This document shows, in pieces, positions 16,943 through 25,484 of a DNA stretch of 64,000 nt. How positions within the stretch are numbered: the stretch's first letter is position 1; the number at the start of each line of letters is the position of its first letter. Origin of the DNA: Limnobacter alexandrii (lineage in GTDB: Bacteria; Pseudomonadota; Gammaproteobacteria; Burkholderiales; Burkholderiaceae_B); the NCBI RefSeq assembly GCF_005871185.1, contig NZ_SWKN01000006.1:1342451-1406450 (forward strand), read 5' to 3'. A model generated the notes under the pieces. The model was given only the letters and a program-made list of their open reading frames with translations. It had not been told where the DNA came from and made no database searches. A program made the translations under genes and the position numbers.

Positions 16943-18214
16943 ATGAGTTATGAATCGGGTAAATTGAAAGAACATTATTCCGTTGTTGTGATTGGAGGTG
17001 GGCAAGCCGGGTTGTCAATGAGTTACCTCCTGACGCGCAAAGAAATTGACCATGTGGTGCTGGAAAGAAACCAGATTGGCCACAGCTGGCGCAATCAGCG
17101 TTGGGACAGCTTTTGTTTGGTAACCCCAAATTGGCAATGCAATTTGCCCGACTTTCCTTACGCTGGGCCGGAACCAAAAGGCTTCATGAAGAAAGCGGAC
17201 ATTGTTGCTTATCTGGAGGCATTTGCTGCCTCGTTTCACCCCCCGGTATTTGAAGGTGTTGCAGTCAAACAGTTGCGCAAGTTAAGCGACGGTTTGTTTG
17301 AAATTCAAAGTACGCATCGCACCTTGACGGCCAAGCAGGTTGTTGTTGCCGTGGGCGGCTATCACAAGCCGAGAATTCCGAGGTTGTCAGAAAAGGTGCC
17401 TGCACACATTCAGCAAATTCATTCTTCGGAATACCGAAATCCTGCTCAGTTTCCAGAGGGCAATGTTCTGATCATTGGCTCTGGCCAAAGTGGTTGCCAG
17501 ATAGCCGAAGATTTTCATTTGGCAGGTCGCCGTGTTCACTTGTCGGTGGGCAGTGCGCCCCGTGTGGCTCGACGGTATCGCGGTCGGGATGTGGTGGAAT
17601 GGCTGACTGACATGGGGCATTACGACATGCCCGTGGAATTGCATCCGCAGAAAGAGGCGGTTCGTGCCAAAGCCAACCATTACGTGACAGGGCGGGATGG
17701 TGGGCGAGACATTGATCTGCGAATGCGGGCCAAAGAAGGCATGCAGCTTCATGGCCGATTGGCTGATTGCGTGGATGGGGTGATGGAATTTGCAGACGAC
17801 CTGGCAAAGAATTTGGACAATGCAGACCAAAGCAGTGAGAACATCAAGAACATGATTGATGGTTTCATCGCCCAGAATGGGATTTCAGCGCCAGAAGAGG
17901 CTCGGTATGTTCCCGTGTGGAGGCCAGAAGGAGGATGTTCCCGTATTGATTTGCTTGCAGAAAATATCACGGGAATTGTATGGTCAGTCGGTTTTGAAAG
18001 CTCCTTCGACTGGATCGATTTGCCGATTTTTAACGGCAAAGGTTATCCGAATCATTACCGGGGAGTTAGCCGGGAACCCGGTGTGTATTTTCTTGGCTTG
18101 CCATGGTTACACACTTGGGGTTCCGGGCGCTTCTCGGGCGTAGCGCGTGATTCGGCGTTTCTGCTCGGGGAAATCGAACGGCAATTCCAGACTGTGCTTG
18201 AAGGCGTTAATTAA
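16943..18214 (+). CDS. nitH: NitH, MSMEG_0569-family FAD-dependent monooxygenase-like oxidoreductase
   Basis: 423 residues from the ATG at 16943 (AAGGAAA upstream). Two Rossmann motifs are visible: VVVIGGGQAGLSMSYLL near residue 16 for FAD and VLIIGSGQSGCQIAEDF near residue 175 for NAD(P)H, as in flavin-containing monooxygenases. WSVGFESSFDWIDLP and FLGLPWLHTWGSGRFSGVARD close the chain. In the Nit1C context an oxidation of a nitrogen compound before or after nitrilase action is likely. Last gene of the cluster; its end overlaps the convergent thioesterase gene by 8 bases. Confidence 0.92.
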   Translation: MSYESGKLKEHYSVVVIGGGQAGLSMSYLLTRKEIDHVVLERNQIGHSWRNQRWDSFCLVTPNWQCNLPDFPYAGPEPKGFMKKADIVAYLEAFAASFHPPVFEGVAVKQLRKLSDGLFEIQSTHRTLTAKQVVVAVGGYHKPRIPRLSEKVPAHIQQIHSSEYRNPAQFPEGNVLIIGSGQSGCQIAEDFHLAGRRVHLSVGSAPRVARRYRGRDVVEWLTDMGHYDMPVELHPQKEAVRAKANHYVTGRDGGRDIDLRMRAKEGMQLHGRLADCVDGVMEFADDLAKNLDNADQSSENIKNMIDGFIAQNGISAPEEARYVPVWRPEGGCSRIDLLAENITGIVWSVGFESSFDWIDLPIFNGKGYPNHYRGVSREPGVYFLGLPWLHTWGSGRFSGVARDSAFLLGEIERQFQTVLEGVN

Positions 18215-18698
18215 CCGCCCGGTAAGCCTCAACAAAACGCGAGGGTTGCTTTTTGGGGCGACCGGTTTTCATATCGATACAAACCCATTGTGTGTGCCCC
18301 TGCATCACGGTGGTTTGGTCGCTTTCGCGCACAAACTGGTACTGGCGCGTCATGTCGGCTTTGCCTTCGTTGTGGCTGATCCAGGTGGCTACCCACAGGG
18401 TGTCGCCAGCAAAGGTGGGGCGCTTGTATTCCATGTGATGCTGGCGGGCCACACAGCCATATCCCAGTTCAACAAAGTCTTGAAAGGTCAGCCCAAGTTG
18501 CCGAGAATGCAAGGCTGCAACAGCCTGCATCCACACCAAATAAATGGTGTTGTTGGTGTGATTGAATTCATCCAGATGTTCAGGCTGAACTGTGACCTGT
18601 GCGACGAATTGTGGTGTGTTGTTCCACACGGTCGAATTAGTCTCTTGAATTGAAATGCCGTGAAGGTCGCTTTGTTTGAAGATGTTGGAGTTGTTCAT
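18207..18698 (-). CDS. Acyl-CoA thioesterase of the 4-hydroxybenzoyl-CoA (hotdog) type
   Basis: 163 residues. VQPEHLDEFNHTNNTIYLVWMQ is the catalytic helix region of hotdog thioesterases (usually D-x-x-GHVNN-x-x-Y; here the acidic residue is retained but GHVNN is NHTNN). HMEYKRPTFAGDTLWVATWI and TTVMQGHTQWVCIDMKTGRPKK follow. No signal peptide, so cytoplasmic. Substrate not predictable. Tail-to-tail overlap with nitH; nothing links it functionally to that cluster. Confidence 0.8.
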   Translation of the reverse strand: MNNSNIFKQSDLHGISIQETNSTVWNNTPQFVAQVTVQPEHLDEFNHTNNTIYLVWMQAVAALHSRQLGLTFQDFVELGYGCVARQHHMEYKRPTFAGDTLWVATWISHNEGKADMTRQYQFVRESDQTTVMQGHTQWVCIDMKTGRPKKQPSRFVEAYRAVN

Positions 18699-18745
18699 GA
18701 AGTGGGTGGTGCCATAAAAGTATCTTTGTAGTGCCCTAAGCTACT

Positions 18746-18770
18746 CGGCATACTACAAGTGAGTATGCCG
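18746..18770. repeat. Perfect 9-bp inverted repeat between thioesterase and TonB receptor genes
   Basis: CGGCATACT-acaagtg-AGTATGCCG is a perfect stem with a 7-base loop, 48 bases upstream of the thioesterase start on the minus strand. No T run follows on either strand. It may be an operator for the thioesterase gene or an end-of-transcript hairpin for the receptor gene. Confidence 0.4.
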
Positions 18771-18882
18771 AATATATAAGGTTTAGTCGTCTTTCAATAG
18801 CCTGACTCACACGATCATAAGCTGTTCGATTTATATGAGCTCCAATTAATTTTCTGGTAGGGAAGCGGGATCAAGGTTCTGC

Positions 18883-21003
18883 TTAGAAATCCACCGACGC
18901 CGACACAACAAACGTACGCGGTGCAGCAACCGTTGCGAATGATCCACTGAACAACCAATAGTTCTCATCAGTCAGGTTTTCGATGTTGGCGCGCAGAACC
19001 ATGGGTTTGTTGCCCAAGTTGGTTCGGTACTGTGCACCAATGTCGTAACGGGTCCAGCCGTCGGTGCGCAAGTTGTTCGCTGCGTTCACCGCCATTTCTG
19101 AAGTATTGATCACACGTCCGTTCACACTGGCTTTCGGCAGCCAGGGCAGGTCGTAATCCAGCCCCAGGCTGAAGGTTTGACGTGGCACACTGGGTGCCTC
19201 GTTGCCTTGGTTCACGCCGCCGGCAGTGCTGGTCAATTCTGCATCGTTGAACAGTGCGCTGGCCATGCCACGCAAGCCTGGCACTACCTCGCCATAAGCG
19301 GCCAGTTCAAGCCCTCGGTTGCGTTGTTCGCCATCGTATCCCGATGTGTTGGTTGCCGCATTGGTTTGCAAGTTGGGGCGGGAAATTTCGAACACCGAGG
19401 CTGTGGTAATTACATTGCCCCAATCTTTCTTCACACCAATTTCGAATTGTGGCGATTTGAACGGTGCAAGTATTTCACCGGCATTTGCAAAGGCGGGGCC
19501 GACAATTGTGCCGCGTGTCAGGCCTTCGGTGTAGTTGCTGTAAATCGAGGTACTGGGTGTGGCCTTGAACACCACGCCCACCAACGGTGAAATAGAACTG
19601 GCGCTGTAGGAGCTGGTGACTGCGCCGGTGGTGCTGTTGAAACTGTCTTGTTCAACGGTTTGGTCCCGTGCGCCCAAGGTGAGCAACAAACGCTCATCCA
19701 TGAACGCCATCGTGTCGGAGATCACATAGCTGAACAAGGTGCTTTCGCCTGTTTTACTGGGGCCGCGCCGTGGCGCACCCACTGGTGGCAGAGGCGTGGG
19801 GTTGTACAAATTCGAAGGCACGTTTGCGCTGGCTGAAACGAACACATTGCCGCTTTCCTGTTCCAGCAAACTGGCGCCAATATTCACCGTGTGTTTCACA
19901 CTGGCTGTATTGAATTTGATGCGTGCACCGGCATCGTAACTGGAAGTTTTTGTGTACGAATCAAAATAAGTGCCGCGCACTGTGAAATTGCCCTGTTCAT
20001 CCAGATCACCTCCTGTTACCGGAAACAACTGTGTTGCATCGCCGCTGCGGTAGCCCATGCCGCCGTACACCGTCACTTGCTCATTCACATCAAACTCCAG
20101 CTTGGTGGCCAGGGTGGAGTCTTCGAGCTCAAGCGGATTGCCAGGGTAAAAATTCAAATCGCCGGGCGGTGGAGCAGGTACAAAAGCCAGCGTGGCTGGA
20201 ATACCGATTTGCGGACGCACGGCGTCAATGTCTTCGCGTTGATCAAATGCATCCAGCGACCAGCGCAGTTTGTCGCCGCGATAATCCAGACCAATCGCAG
20301 CAAGGCCCAGGGCGGCATCCCCATTTTTGATGCTGCCTTCGCCGTCGCGCAGCACGCCGTTGAATCGCACACCCCATTCATTGTTGTTGCCAAAGCGGCG
20401 ACCCACATCAAGGTGTGCACCCACCTGGCCTTCGCTTTGAATGCTGGTTTCAAGGCGGGTGAGTGGTACGTCGCTTGCCCGTTTGGTGACCACATTAATA
20501 CCACCACCCACACTGCCATTCGGCGCAATGCCGTTAACCAAGGCACCGGGGCCTTTCAGCAATTCCACACGCTCCAGAATTTCGATGGGCAGTCGGCTTG
20601 ACGACACCAAGCCGTACAAACCATTCAAGCCCACATCGCCGCTGGGCACGTTGAAGCCGCGAATTTGAAAGTCTTCACCAAAGCCGCCTGTGCTGGTCAG
20701 TACGCGTACCGAGGCATCGTTTTCCAGCACGTCTTTCAGCGTGCGAGCCTGTTGGTTGTCCATCAGGGTCGAGGTGAAATTGGTGGTGCTGAATGGAATG
20801 TCCAGCACATCGTTGCTGCCCAGAATACCCACATTACCCTGGCGGGACACCTGCCCGCCCGCATACGGCACCGTGCCGTTGGTGTCAGCCTGCTGCGGTT
20901 CAGCAGACACTTTGACTTCGGGAAGGGCGGTGTTTTGTGCCCAGGCAGAGGACAGGCTGGCCAAGCCGATGGCCAGCACGGTGGTTTTGAGTTTGAAGGG
21001 CAT
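18883..21003 (-). CDS. TonB-dependent siderophore receptor
   Basis: 706 residues from the ATG at 21003; the signal peptide is cut after SSAWA. A plug domain with DVLENDASVRVLTSTGGFGEDFQIRGFNV and RVELLKGPGALVNGIAPNGSVGGGINVVTKRA precedes a 22-stranded-type barrel ending SASVDF. This is the layout of ferric-siderophore receptors energised by TonB. It is clearly a paralog of the receptor at 40161: both share the YAGGQV opening of the mature chain and the same plug order. A Fur box lies 43 bases upstream, so it should be expressed under iron limitation. Siderophore unknown. Confidence 0.9.
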   Translation of the reverse strand: MPFKLKTTVLAIGLASLSSAWAQNTALPEVKVSAEPQQADTNGTVPYAGGQVSRQGNVGILGSNDVLDIPFSTTNFTSTLMDNQQARTLKDVLENDASVRVLTSTGGFGEDFQIRGFNVPSGDVGLNGLYGLVSSSRLPIEILERVELLKGPGALVNGIAPNGSVGGGINVVTKRASDVPLTRLETSIQSEGQVGAHLDVGRRFGNNNEWGVRFNGVLRDGEGSIKNGDAALGLAAIGLDYRGDKLRWSLDAFDQREDIDAVRPQIGIPATLAFVPAPPPGDLNFYPGNPLELEDSTLATKLEFDVNEQVTVYGGMGYRSGDATQLFPVTGGDLDEQGNFTVRGTYFDSYTKTSSYDAGARIKFNTASVKHTVNIGASLLEQESGNVFVSASANVPSNLYNPTPLPPVGAPRRGPSKTGESTLFSYVISDTMAFMDERLLLTLGARDQTVEQDSFNSTTGAVTSSYSASSISPLVGVVFKATPSTSIYSNYTEGLTRGTIVGPAFANAGEILAPFKSPQFEIGVKKDWGNVITTASVFEISRPNLQTNAATNTSGYDGEQRNRGLELAAYGEVVPGLRGMASALFNDAELTSTAGGVNQGNEAPSVPRQTFSLGLDYDLPWLPKASVNGRVINTSEMAVNAANNLRTDGWTRYDIGAQYRTNLGNKPMVLRANIENLTDENYWLFSGSFATVAAPRTFVVSASVDF

Positions 21004-21045
21004 GTTGAATTCCAGAGAAGATGGACGCAAATATGATCAATTTGT

Positions 21046-21064
21046 AATGATAATCATTATCAAA
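21046..21064 (-). promoter_or_regulatory. Fur box upstream of the TonB receptor
   Basis: AATGATAATCATTATCAAA contains the perfect 7-1-7 palindrome TGATAAT-C-ATTATCA (21048-21062) and matches the classical 19-bp Fur consensus at nearly all positions. It lies 43-61 bases before the receptor start. It could also affect the divergent transporter operon, whose start is 180 bases away. Confidence 0.88.
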
Positions 21065-21243
21065 TAAAGAGGAGTGGGGTGGGTGTGATTCCGCTCAAAT
21101 AAATAAAAATAAGTATCATTTACATATTTGTAGGTTTTGGTGATCCGGAAAAATCATTCACTTTATGAATTAAATGTGGTGTTGTTGAGGCGTCAATCTC
21201 TGTTAAGGTGAAAACCAAATTCAAGAAAAACAGAGGAAAGTTG

Positions 21244-22848
21244 ATGAGCGACAGCAAAGATTTGATGACGCCAGACGGTGCCGTTAATCCGATTGATACG
21301 GATTACAAGGTGGGTCAGGACAACATCGTGATGAAGGTGGGTCCATTCGGTCTGGACATTCACAACCGGGTTTTTGCAATCTCCGGACTGGCCGTGGTGG
21401 CATTTGTCATTCTCACCCTGGCGTTTCAGAATGAAGTGGCTCCACTGTTTACTTCCATGCGCGACTGGCTGACCTCAAACCTGGACTGGTTTTTTCTGAG
21501 TGCCGCCAATGTCTTCATTCTTGTGTGCCTTGGCATCGCAATTTCGCCATTGGGAAAGGTGAGGCTGGGCGGCACCGAGGCCAAACCCGACTACACCTAC
21601 CTGGGCTGGTTTTCCATGCTGTTTGCCGCTGGCATGGGCATTGGTTTGATGTTTTATGGTGTGTCCGAGCCCTTGTCGCATTACACAAGTTCGGTGGGCG
21701 GTACCGACTGGGCACCTTTGGGCGGCGCGGAAGGTGATACGGCAGCAGCAACCCGCTTGGGCATGGCGGCCACTATTTTTCACTGGGGTTTGCACCCTTG
21801 GGGCATTTACGCGATCATCGCTTTGGGTTTGGCAATCTTTTCATTTAATAAAGGATTGCCGCTCACCATTCGTTCAATTTTTTATCCCTTGCTGGGCGAG
21901 CGTGTGTGGGGTTGGCCTGGTCACGTCATCGATATTCTGGCAATTCTTGCCACCTTGTTCGGTTTGGCCACATCGCTTGGGTTTGGGGCATCGCAAGCTG
22001 CTGCGGGCCTTAACTTTCTGTTCGACTTTCCCGCCAATGACACCAGCAAGGTGTTGTTGATCATTGGCATTACGGCCATTGCGCTTGTGTCGGTGGTTGC
22101 CGGTCTGGATGCGGGTGTGAAGCGCCTTTCAGAGATCAACATGCTGCTGGCCGTTACGCTGCTGTTGTTCGTCATTATTGTGGGCCCAACGCTTCTGATC
22201 CTGACCGGTGTGCTGGACAATCTCCTTGCCTACATTCAATACCTGCCCGCGCTGTCGAATCCGGTGGGCCGTGAGGATGCCAATTTCACGCAGGGCTGGA
22301 CCGCCTTTTACTGGGCCTGGTGGATTTCCTGGTCGCCATTTGTGGGCATGTTCATTGCGCGGGTTTCCCGAGGGCGCTCAGTGCGTGAATTCATCGTATC
22401 CGTGTTGCTGGTGCCCTCGCTGGCCTGTGTGCTCTGGATGTCGGTGTTTGGTGGTGTGGCCATTGAACAGGTGGTCAGTGAAGGTTATCAGGCGGCTGCC
22501 GAAGCAGAATTGCCTTTGCAGTTGTTCATGATGCTGGAGGCACTGCCACTGGCGCAAATTACTTCATTCGTGGCCATCGTGTTGGTGATTGTGTTTTTTG
22601 TCACCTCGTCTGACTCGGGCTCCTTGGTGATCGATGTCATTTCAGCGGGCGGCAAGGTTGATGCGCCAACCCCTCAGCGCGTATTCTGGTGTGTGTTCGA
22701 AGGCTTGGTAGCAATTGCCTTGATTTTGGGTGGCGGCCTGGCTGCCTTGCAGGCGATGTCGGTGTCCACCGGGTTTCCGTTCACCATTGTGTTGCTGGTT
22801 GCCACTGTGGCGGTGATCAAAGGCTTGGCCAGCGAGCCACGAGCCTGA
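21244..22848 (+). CDS. BCCT-family betaine/carnitine/choline transporter
   Basis: 534 residues from the ATG at 21244 (AGGAAAG upstream). About 12 membrane helices. The glycine-rich GMGIGLMFYGVSEPLSHY and the signature WTAFYWAWWISWSPFVGMFIARVSRGR of BCCT carriers are both present. The GMGIG form is typical of sodium-coupled betaine-type members. It should import a quaternary ammonium compound for osmoprotection or as nutrient. First gene of a four-gene run with a DUF294 protein, an exonuclease and a porin. Confidence 0.9.
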   Translation: MSDSKDLMTPDGAVNPIDTDYKVGQDNIVMKVGPFGLDIHNRVFAISGLAVVAFVILTLAFQNEVAPLFTSMRDWLTSNLDWFFLSAANVFILVCLGIAISPLGKVRLGGTEAKPDYTYLGWFSMLFAAGMGIGLMFYGVSEPLSHYTSSVGGTDWAPLGGAEGDTAAATRLGMAATIFHWGLHPWGIYAIIALGLAIFSFNKGLPLTIRSIFYPLLGERVWGWPGHVIDILAILATLFGLATSLGFGASQAAAGLNFLFDFPANDTSKVLLIIGITAIALVSVVAGLDAGVKRLSEINMLLAVTLLLFVIIVGPTLLILTGVLDNLLAYIQYLPALSNPVGREDANFTQGWTAFYWAWWISWSPFVGMFIARVSRGRSVREFIVSVLLVPSLACVLWMSVFGGVAIEQVVSEGYQAAAEAELPLQLFMMLEALPLAQITSFVAIVLVIVFFVTSSDSGSLVIDVISAGGKVDAPTPQRVFWCVFEGLVAIALILGGGLAALQAMSVSTGFPFTIVLLVATVAVIKGLASEPRA

Positions 22849-22858
22849 TGGATTGTCC

Positions 22859-24718
22859 ATGAACGTTGAGCAACAGGAAATCACTGAATTTTTTCAGAAG
22901 CATGCGCCCTTGAATACATTGAACGAGGCGCAGCTTCAGCTGGTGCTTGGCAACCTCGAGATCAGCTATTTCAAGGCAGGTTCTCCAATTCTGAATTTTG
23001 ATGAACCCTCGAATTACTGGTTTGTAATTCGCAGTGGTGCAGTGGAGGTATTCAGGCGGGACGGGCAGTTGTACAACCGGCTTTGCGAAGGCGGATACTT
23101 TGGCGAGTTCGGTTTGTTGCGCGGAAAAAAAGTGCGTTTTCCGGCCAAGGCATTGGAAGACACGCTGTGTTACATGATTCCTGCGCCTGTGTTCACAAGC
23201 CTGTTTGAGCAATGCGAGGCGTTCGCCGATTACGTTGAAATTGAAGACCACACCCGCTTGAAGCAGGCCGTGTCGCGAAGCCATCAAAACAATGTGCTGT
23301 TCACCGCAAACATCGATCAACTGCTGACAGCAGCGCCCTTGTGCCTGCCCGCGACAACAAGCGTGCAGGATGCCGCATTGCAAATGGGGCAGGGTAGCCA
23401 CACCGCTTTGCTGGTTCAGGATGAATCCAACGCTTTGATTGGCATTGTGACCGATCAGGATTTTCGGGATCGGGTGGTGGCCAAAGGTTTGCCTTACAGC
23501 ACTCCTTTGGGTCAAATCATGACCCCAAGCCCTCAAACAGTGAAACACAATCAATTGGTATTCGAGGCCATGATGCTGATGTTACGCCACAACATGCAGC
23601 ACTTGCCTGTGCTGAAAAATGGCGAGGCTCTTGGTGTTGTGTCGCAGTCGGACTTGGTGAAGTATCAGTCGCGGAACAGTTTGTTTTTGGTGAACAGTAT
23701 TTTCAATGCAGGGTCAGTGGAAGAATTGGCCGCTTTGAAAAAAGATGTTCAAGACGCTTTTGTTCGCATGGTGCAAGAGGATGCCAATTCGCGCATGGTG
23801 GGCAGTGCCATGGCTGCGATTGGTCGAAGTTTCAAACAGAAATTGCTGGAACTGGCTGTGCAGCAATTCGGGCAACCCCCAGTGCCTTGCTGTTTTCTGG
23901 CATTGGGTTCCATGGCCAGAGAAGAGCAGTTGATTGTGACTGATCAGGACAATGCATTGGTATTGGCCGACACCTACAAGGCCGAGTTGCATGGTGAGTA
24001 CTTCGAGAAGCTGGCCAATTTTGTGTGCGATGGATTGAATGCCTGTGGCTACGATTACTGCACCGGAAAAATCATGGCGAGCAACCCGCAATGGCGAATG
24101 CCGCTGGCGGCGTGGAAGCAAACCTTCACCGACTGGATAGAGAACCCCAGCCCCGAGGGCTTGCTCAACAGCAATGTGTTTTTTGATCTGGATGGTGTGT
24201 GGGGTGAAACTGCATTTGCAAATCAACTGAATCAACTGATTCGAAGCAAAGGCGCCTCTTCATATCGTTTTTTGTCCTCGATGGCACGCAACGCTTTGTT
24301 GCGAACACCCCCTTTGGGCTTCTTCAAAGATTTCGTGATGGAGACCGATGGCAGTCAAACAAAAACCATCAACATGAAACGCCGTGGCACGGCACCCTTG
24401 GCTGATTTGATTCGGGTGCATGCCTTGTCTGTGGGCAGCTTGTCGCGCAATTCATTTGCACGGCTTGCCGACATTGAAAAGGCGGGAATTCTGGTCAAAG
24501 GCCAGGTGGCCAATATCCGCGATTCTATGGAATTGATTTCCATGGTGCGCATTCGCCACCAGGCGCTTAGCGTGGATGCTGGCAAAGCTCCGGACAACAA
24601 TGTGGACCCGAAACAGTTGTCGGATTTTGAGCGGAAAAACCTGAAAGACGCATTCCAGATTCTCAGCGATGCGCAAACCTTTTTGAAGTTTCGCTACCAA
24701 TCCAGTCGTGGTCAGTGA
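22859..24718 (+). CDS. cNMP-binding, CBS and DUF294 nucleotidyltransferase-like protein
   Basis: 619 residues from the ATG at 22859, 10 bases after the transporter. Order of domains: cyclic-nucleotide-binding beta-barrel (about 15-125, with GAVEVFRRDG and GGYFGEFGLLRG), two CBS domains (about 150-275, VTDQDFRDRVVAKG and VVSQSDLVKYQ), then a DUF294 nucleotidyltransferase-like domain (GSMAREEQLIVTDQDNALV near residue 350, with the G-S and D-x-D pattern) and a helical DUF294 C-terminal domain. Known relatives sit beside solute transporters and are thought to signal to them. Its end overlaps the possible GTG start of the exonuclease gene. Confidence 0.85.
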   Translation: MNVEQQEITEFFQKHAPLNTLNEAQLQLVLGNLEISYFKAGSPILNFDEPSNYWFVIRSGAVEVFRRDGQLYNRLCEGGYFGEFGLLRGKKVRFPAKALEDTLCYMIPAPVFTSLFEQCEAFADYVEIEDHTRLKQAVSRSHQNNVLFTANIDQLLTAAPLCLPATTSVQDAALQMGQGSHTALLVQDESNALIGIVTDQDFRDRVVAKGLPYSTPLGQIMTPSPQTVKHNQLVFEAMMLMLRHNMQHLPVLKNGEALGVVSQSDLVKYQSRNSLFLVNSIFNAGSVEELAALKKDVQDAFVRMVQEDANSRMVGSAMAAIGRSFKQKLLELAVQQFGQPPVPCCFLALGSMAREEQLIVTDQDNALVLADTYKAELHGEYFEKLANFVCDGLNACGYDYCTGKIMASNPQWRMPLAAWKQTFTDWIENPSPEGLLNSNVFFDLDGVWGETAFANQLNQLIRSKGASSYRFLSSMARNALLRTPPLGFFKDFVMETDGSQTKTINMKRRGTAPLADLIRVHALSVGSLSRNSFARLADIEKAGILVKGQVANIRDSMELISMVRIRHQALSVDAGKAPDNNVDPKQLSDFERKNLKDAFQILSDAQTFLKFRYQSSRGQ

Positions 24719-24723
24719 TCGCC

Positions 24724-25470
24724 ATGATGCCTTTGCCAAAGCTGAATGATTTACTCAAACCTGCAGAGCAACAACCCTGGCGAAAGCAGTTTGAGCATGC
24801 TGCCAATTCTGCCCAGCACCCGGCTTTGCAGTCGTTCTACAAGGGCCTGTTGCTTGAAGAGGATGTGCCCTTGGGCGAGGCCCCCATGCTGGCACTGGAT
24901 TTTGAAACAACCGGTTTGAACCCGGAGTACGACGACATCATCAGCATTGGTGCGATTCCCATGGATTCCCGCCGGATTTTTCTGGGACAAAGCCGCTATT
25001 GGGTTTTGAAACCAGCCTCGAAACTGAGGGCAGACACAATACCGATTCATGGCATTACCCATTCCGATATTGCGCAAGCCCCCGATTTGATGGATGTGTT
25101 GCCGTGCCTGCTCGAGATGATGACGAACCGTGTGGTGGTGGCCCACTGCGCAGGCATTGAGTCGAGTTTTCTAAGCGCTGCGCTTCAATACCGGATCGGC
25201 GAGGGCATCGTATTTCCGGCCATCGACACCATGGGCATCGAACGGCATTTTTCAAACAATCAGCACTTGGGTCTCTTTGCCCGCATGTTCAGAAAAAACC
25301 AGGCGGGTTCCTTGCGCCTTGCCGATGTACGCAGCCAATACAAGCTTCCTTTTTACAGACCACACAACGCCTTGCTGGATGCGTTGGCCTGCGCCGAATT
25401 GCTACAGGCACAGATTCAATACCATGGCCTTGACGCACGCCCGGTCAGCCAGATTTTGCCATTGAGATAA
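24724..25470 (+). CDS. DnaQ-like 3'-5' exonuclease (DEDDh)
   Basis: 248 residues from the ATG at 24724; GTG 24715 and ATG 24727 are alternative starts. Exo I: LDFETTGLNPEYDDIISIGAI with Asp59 and Glu61. Exo II: VVVAHCAGIESSFL. Exo III: YRPHNALLDALACAELL with His and Asp five residues apart, the DEDDh form. Related to the DNA polymerase III epsilon subunit, but an accessory version with a roughly 55-residue N-terminal extension. The recurrent pairing of such exonucleases with DUF294 proteins and transporters suggests a signalling or nucleotide-turnover role rather than proofreading (inference). Confidence 0.87.
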   Translation: MMPLPKLNDLLKPAEQQPWRKQFEHAANSAQHPALQSFYKGLLLEEDVPLGEAPMLALDFETTGLNPEYDDIISIGAIPMDSRRIFLGQSRYWVLKPASKLRADTIPIHGITHSDIAQAPDLMDVLPCLLEMMTNRVVVAHCAGIESSFLSAALQYRIGEGIVFPAIDTMGIERHFSNNQHLGLFARMFRKNQAGSLRLADVRSQYKLPFYRPHNALLDALACAELLQAQIQYHGLDARPVSQILPLR

Positions 25471-25484
25471 GGAGAACAACACCA

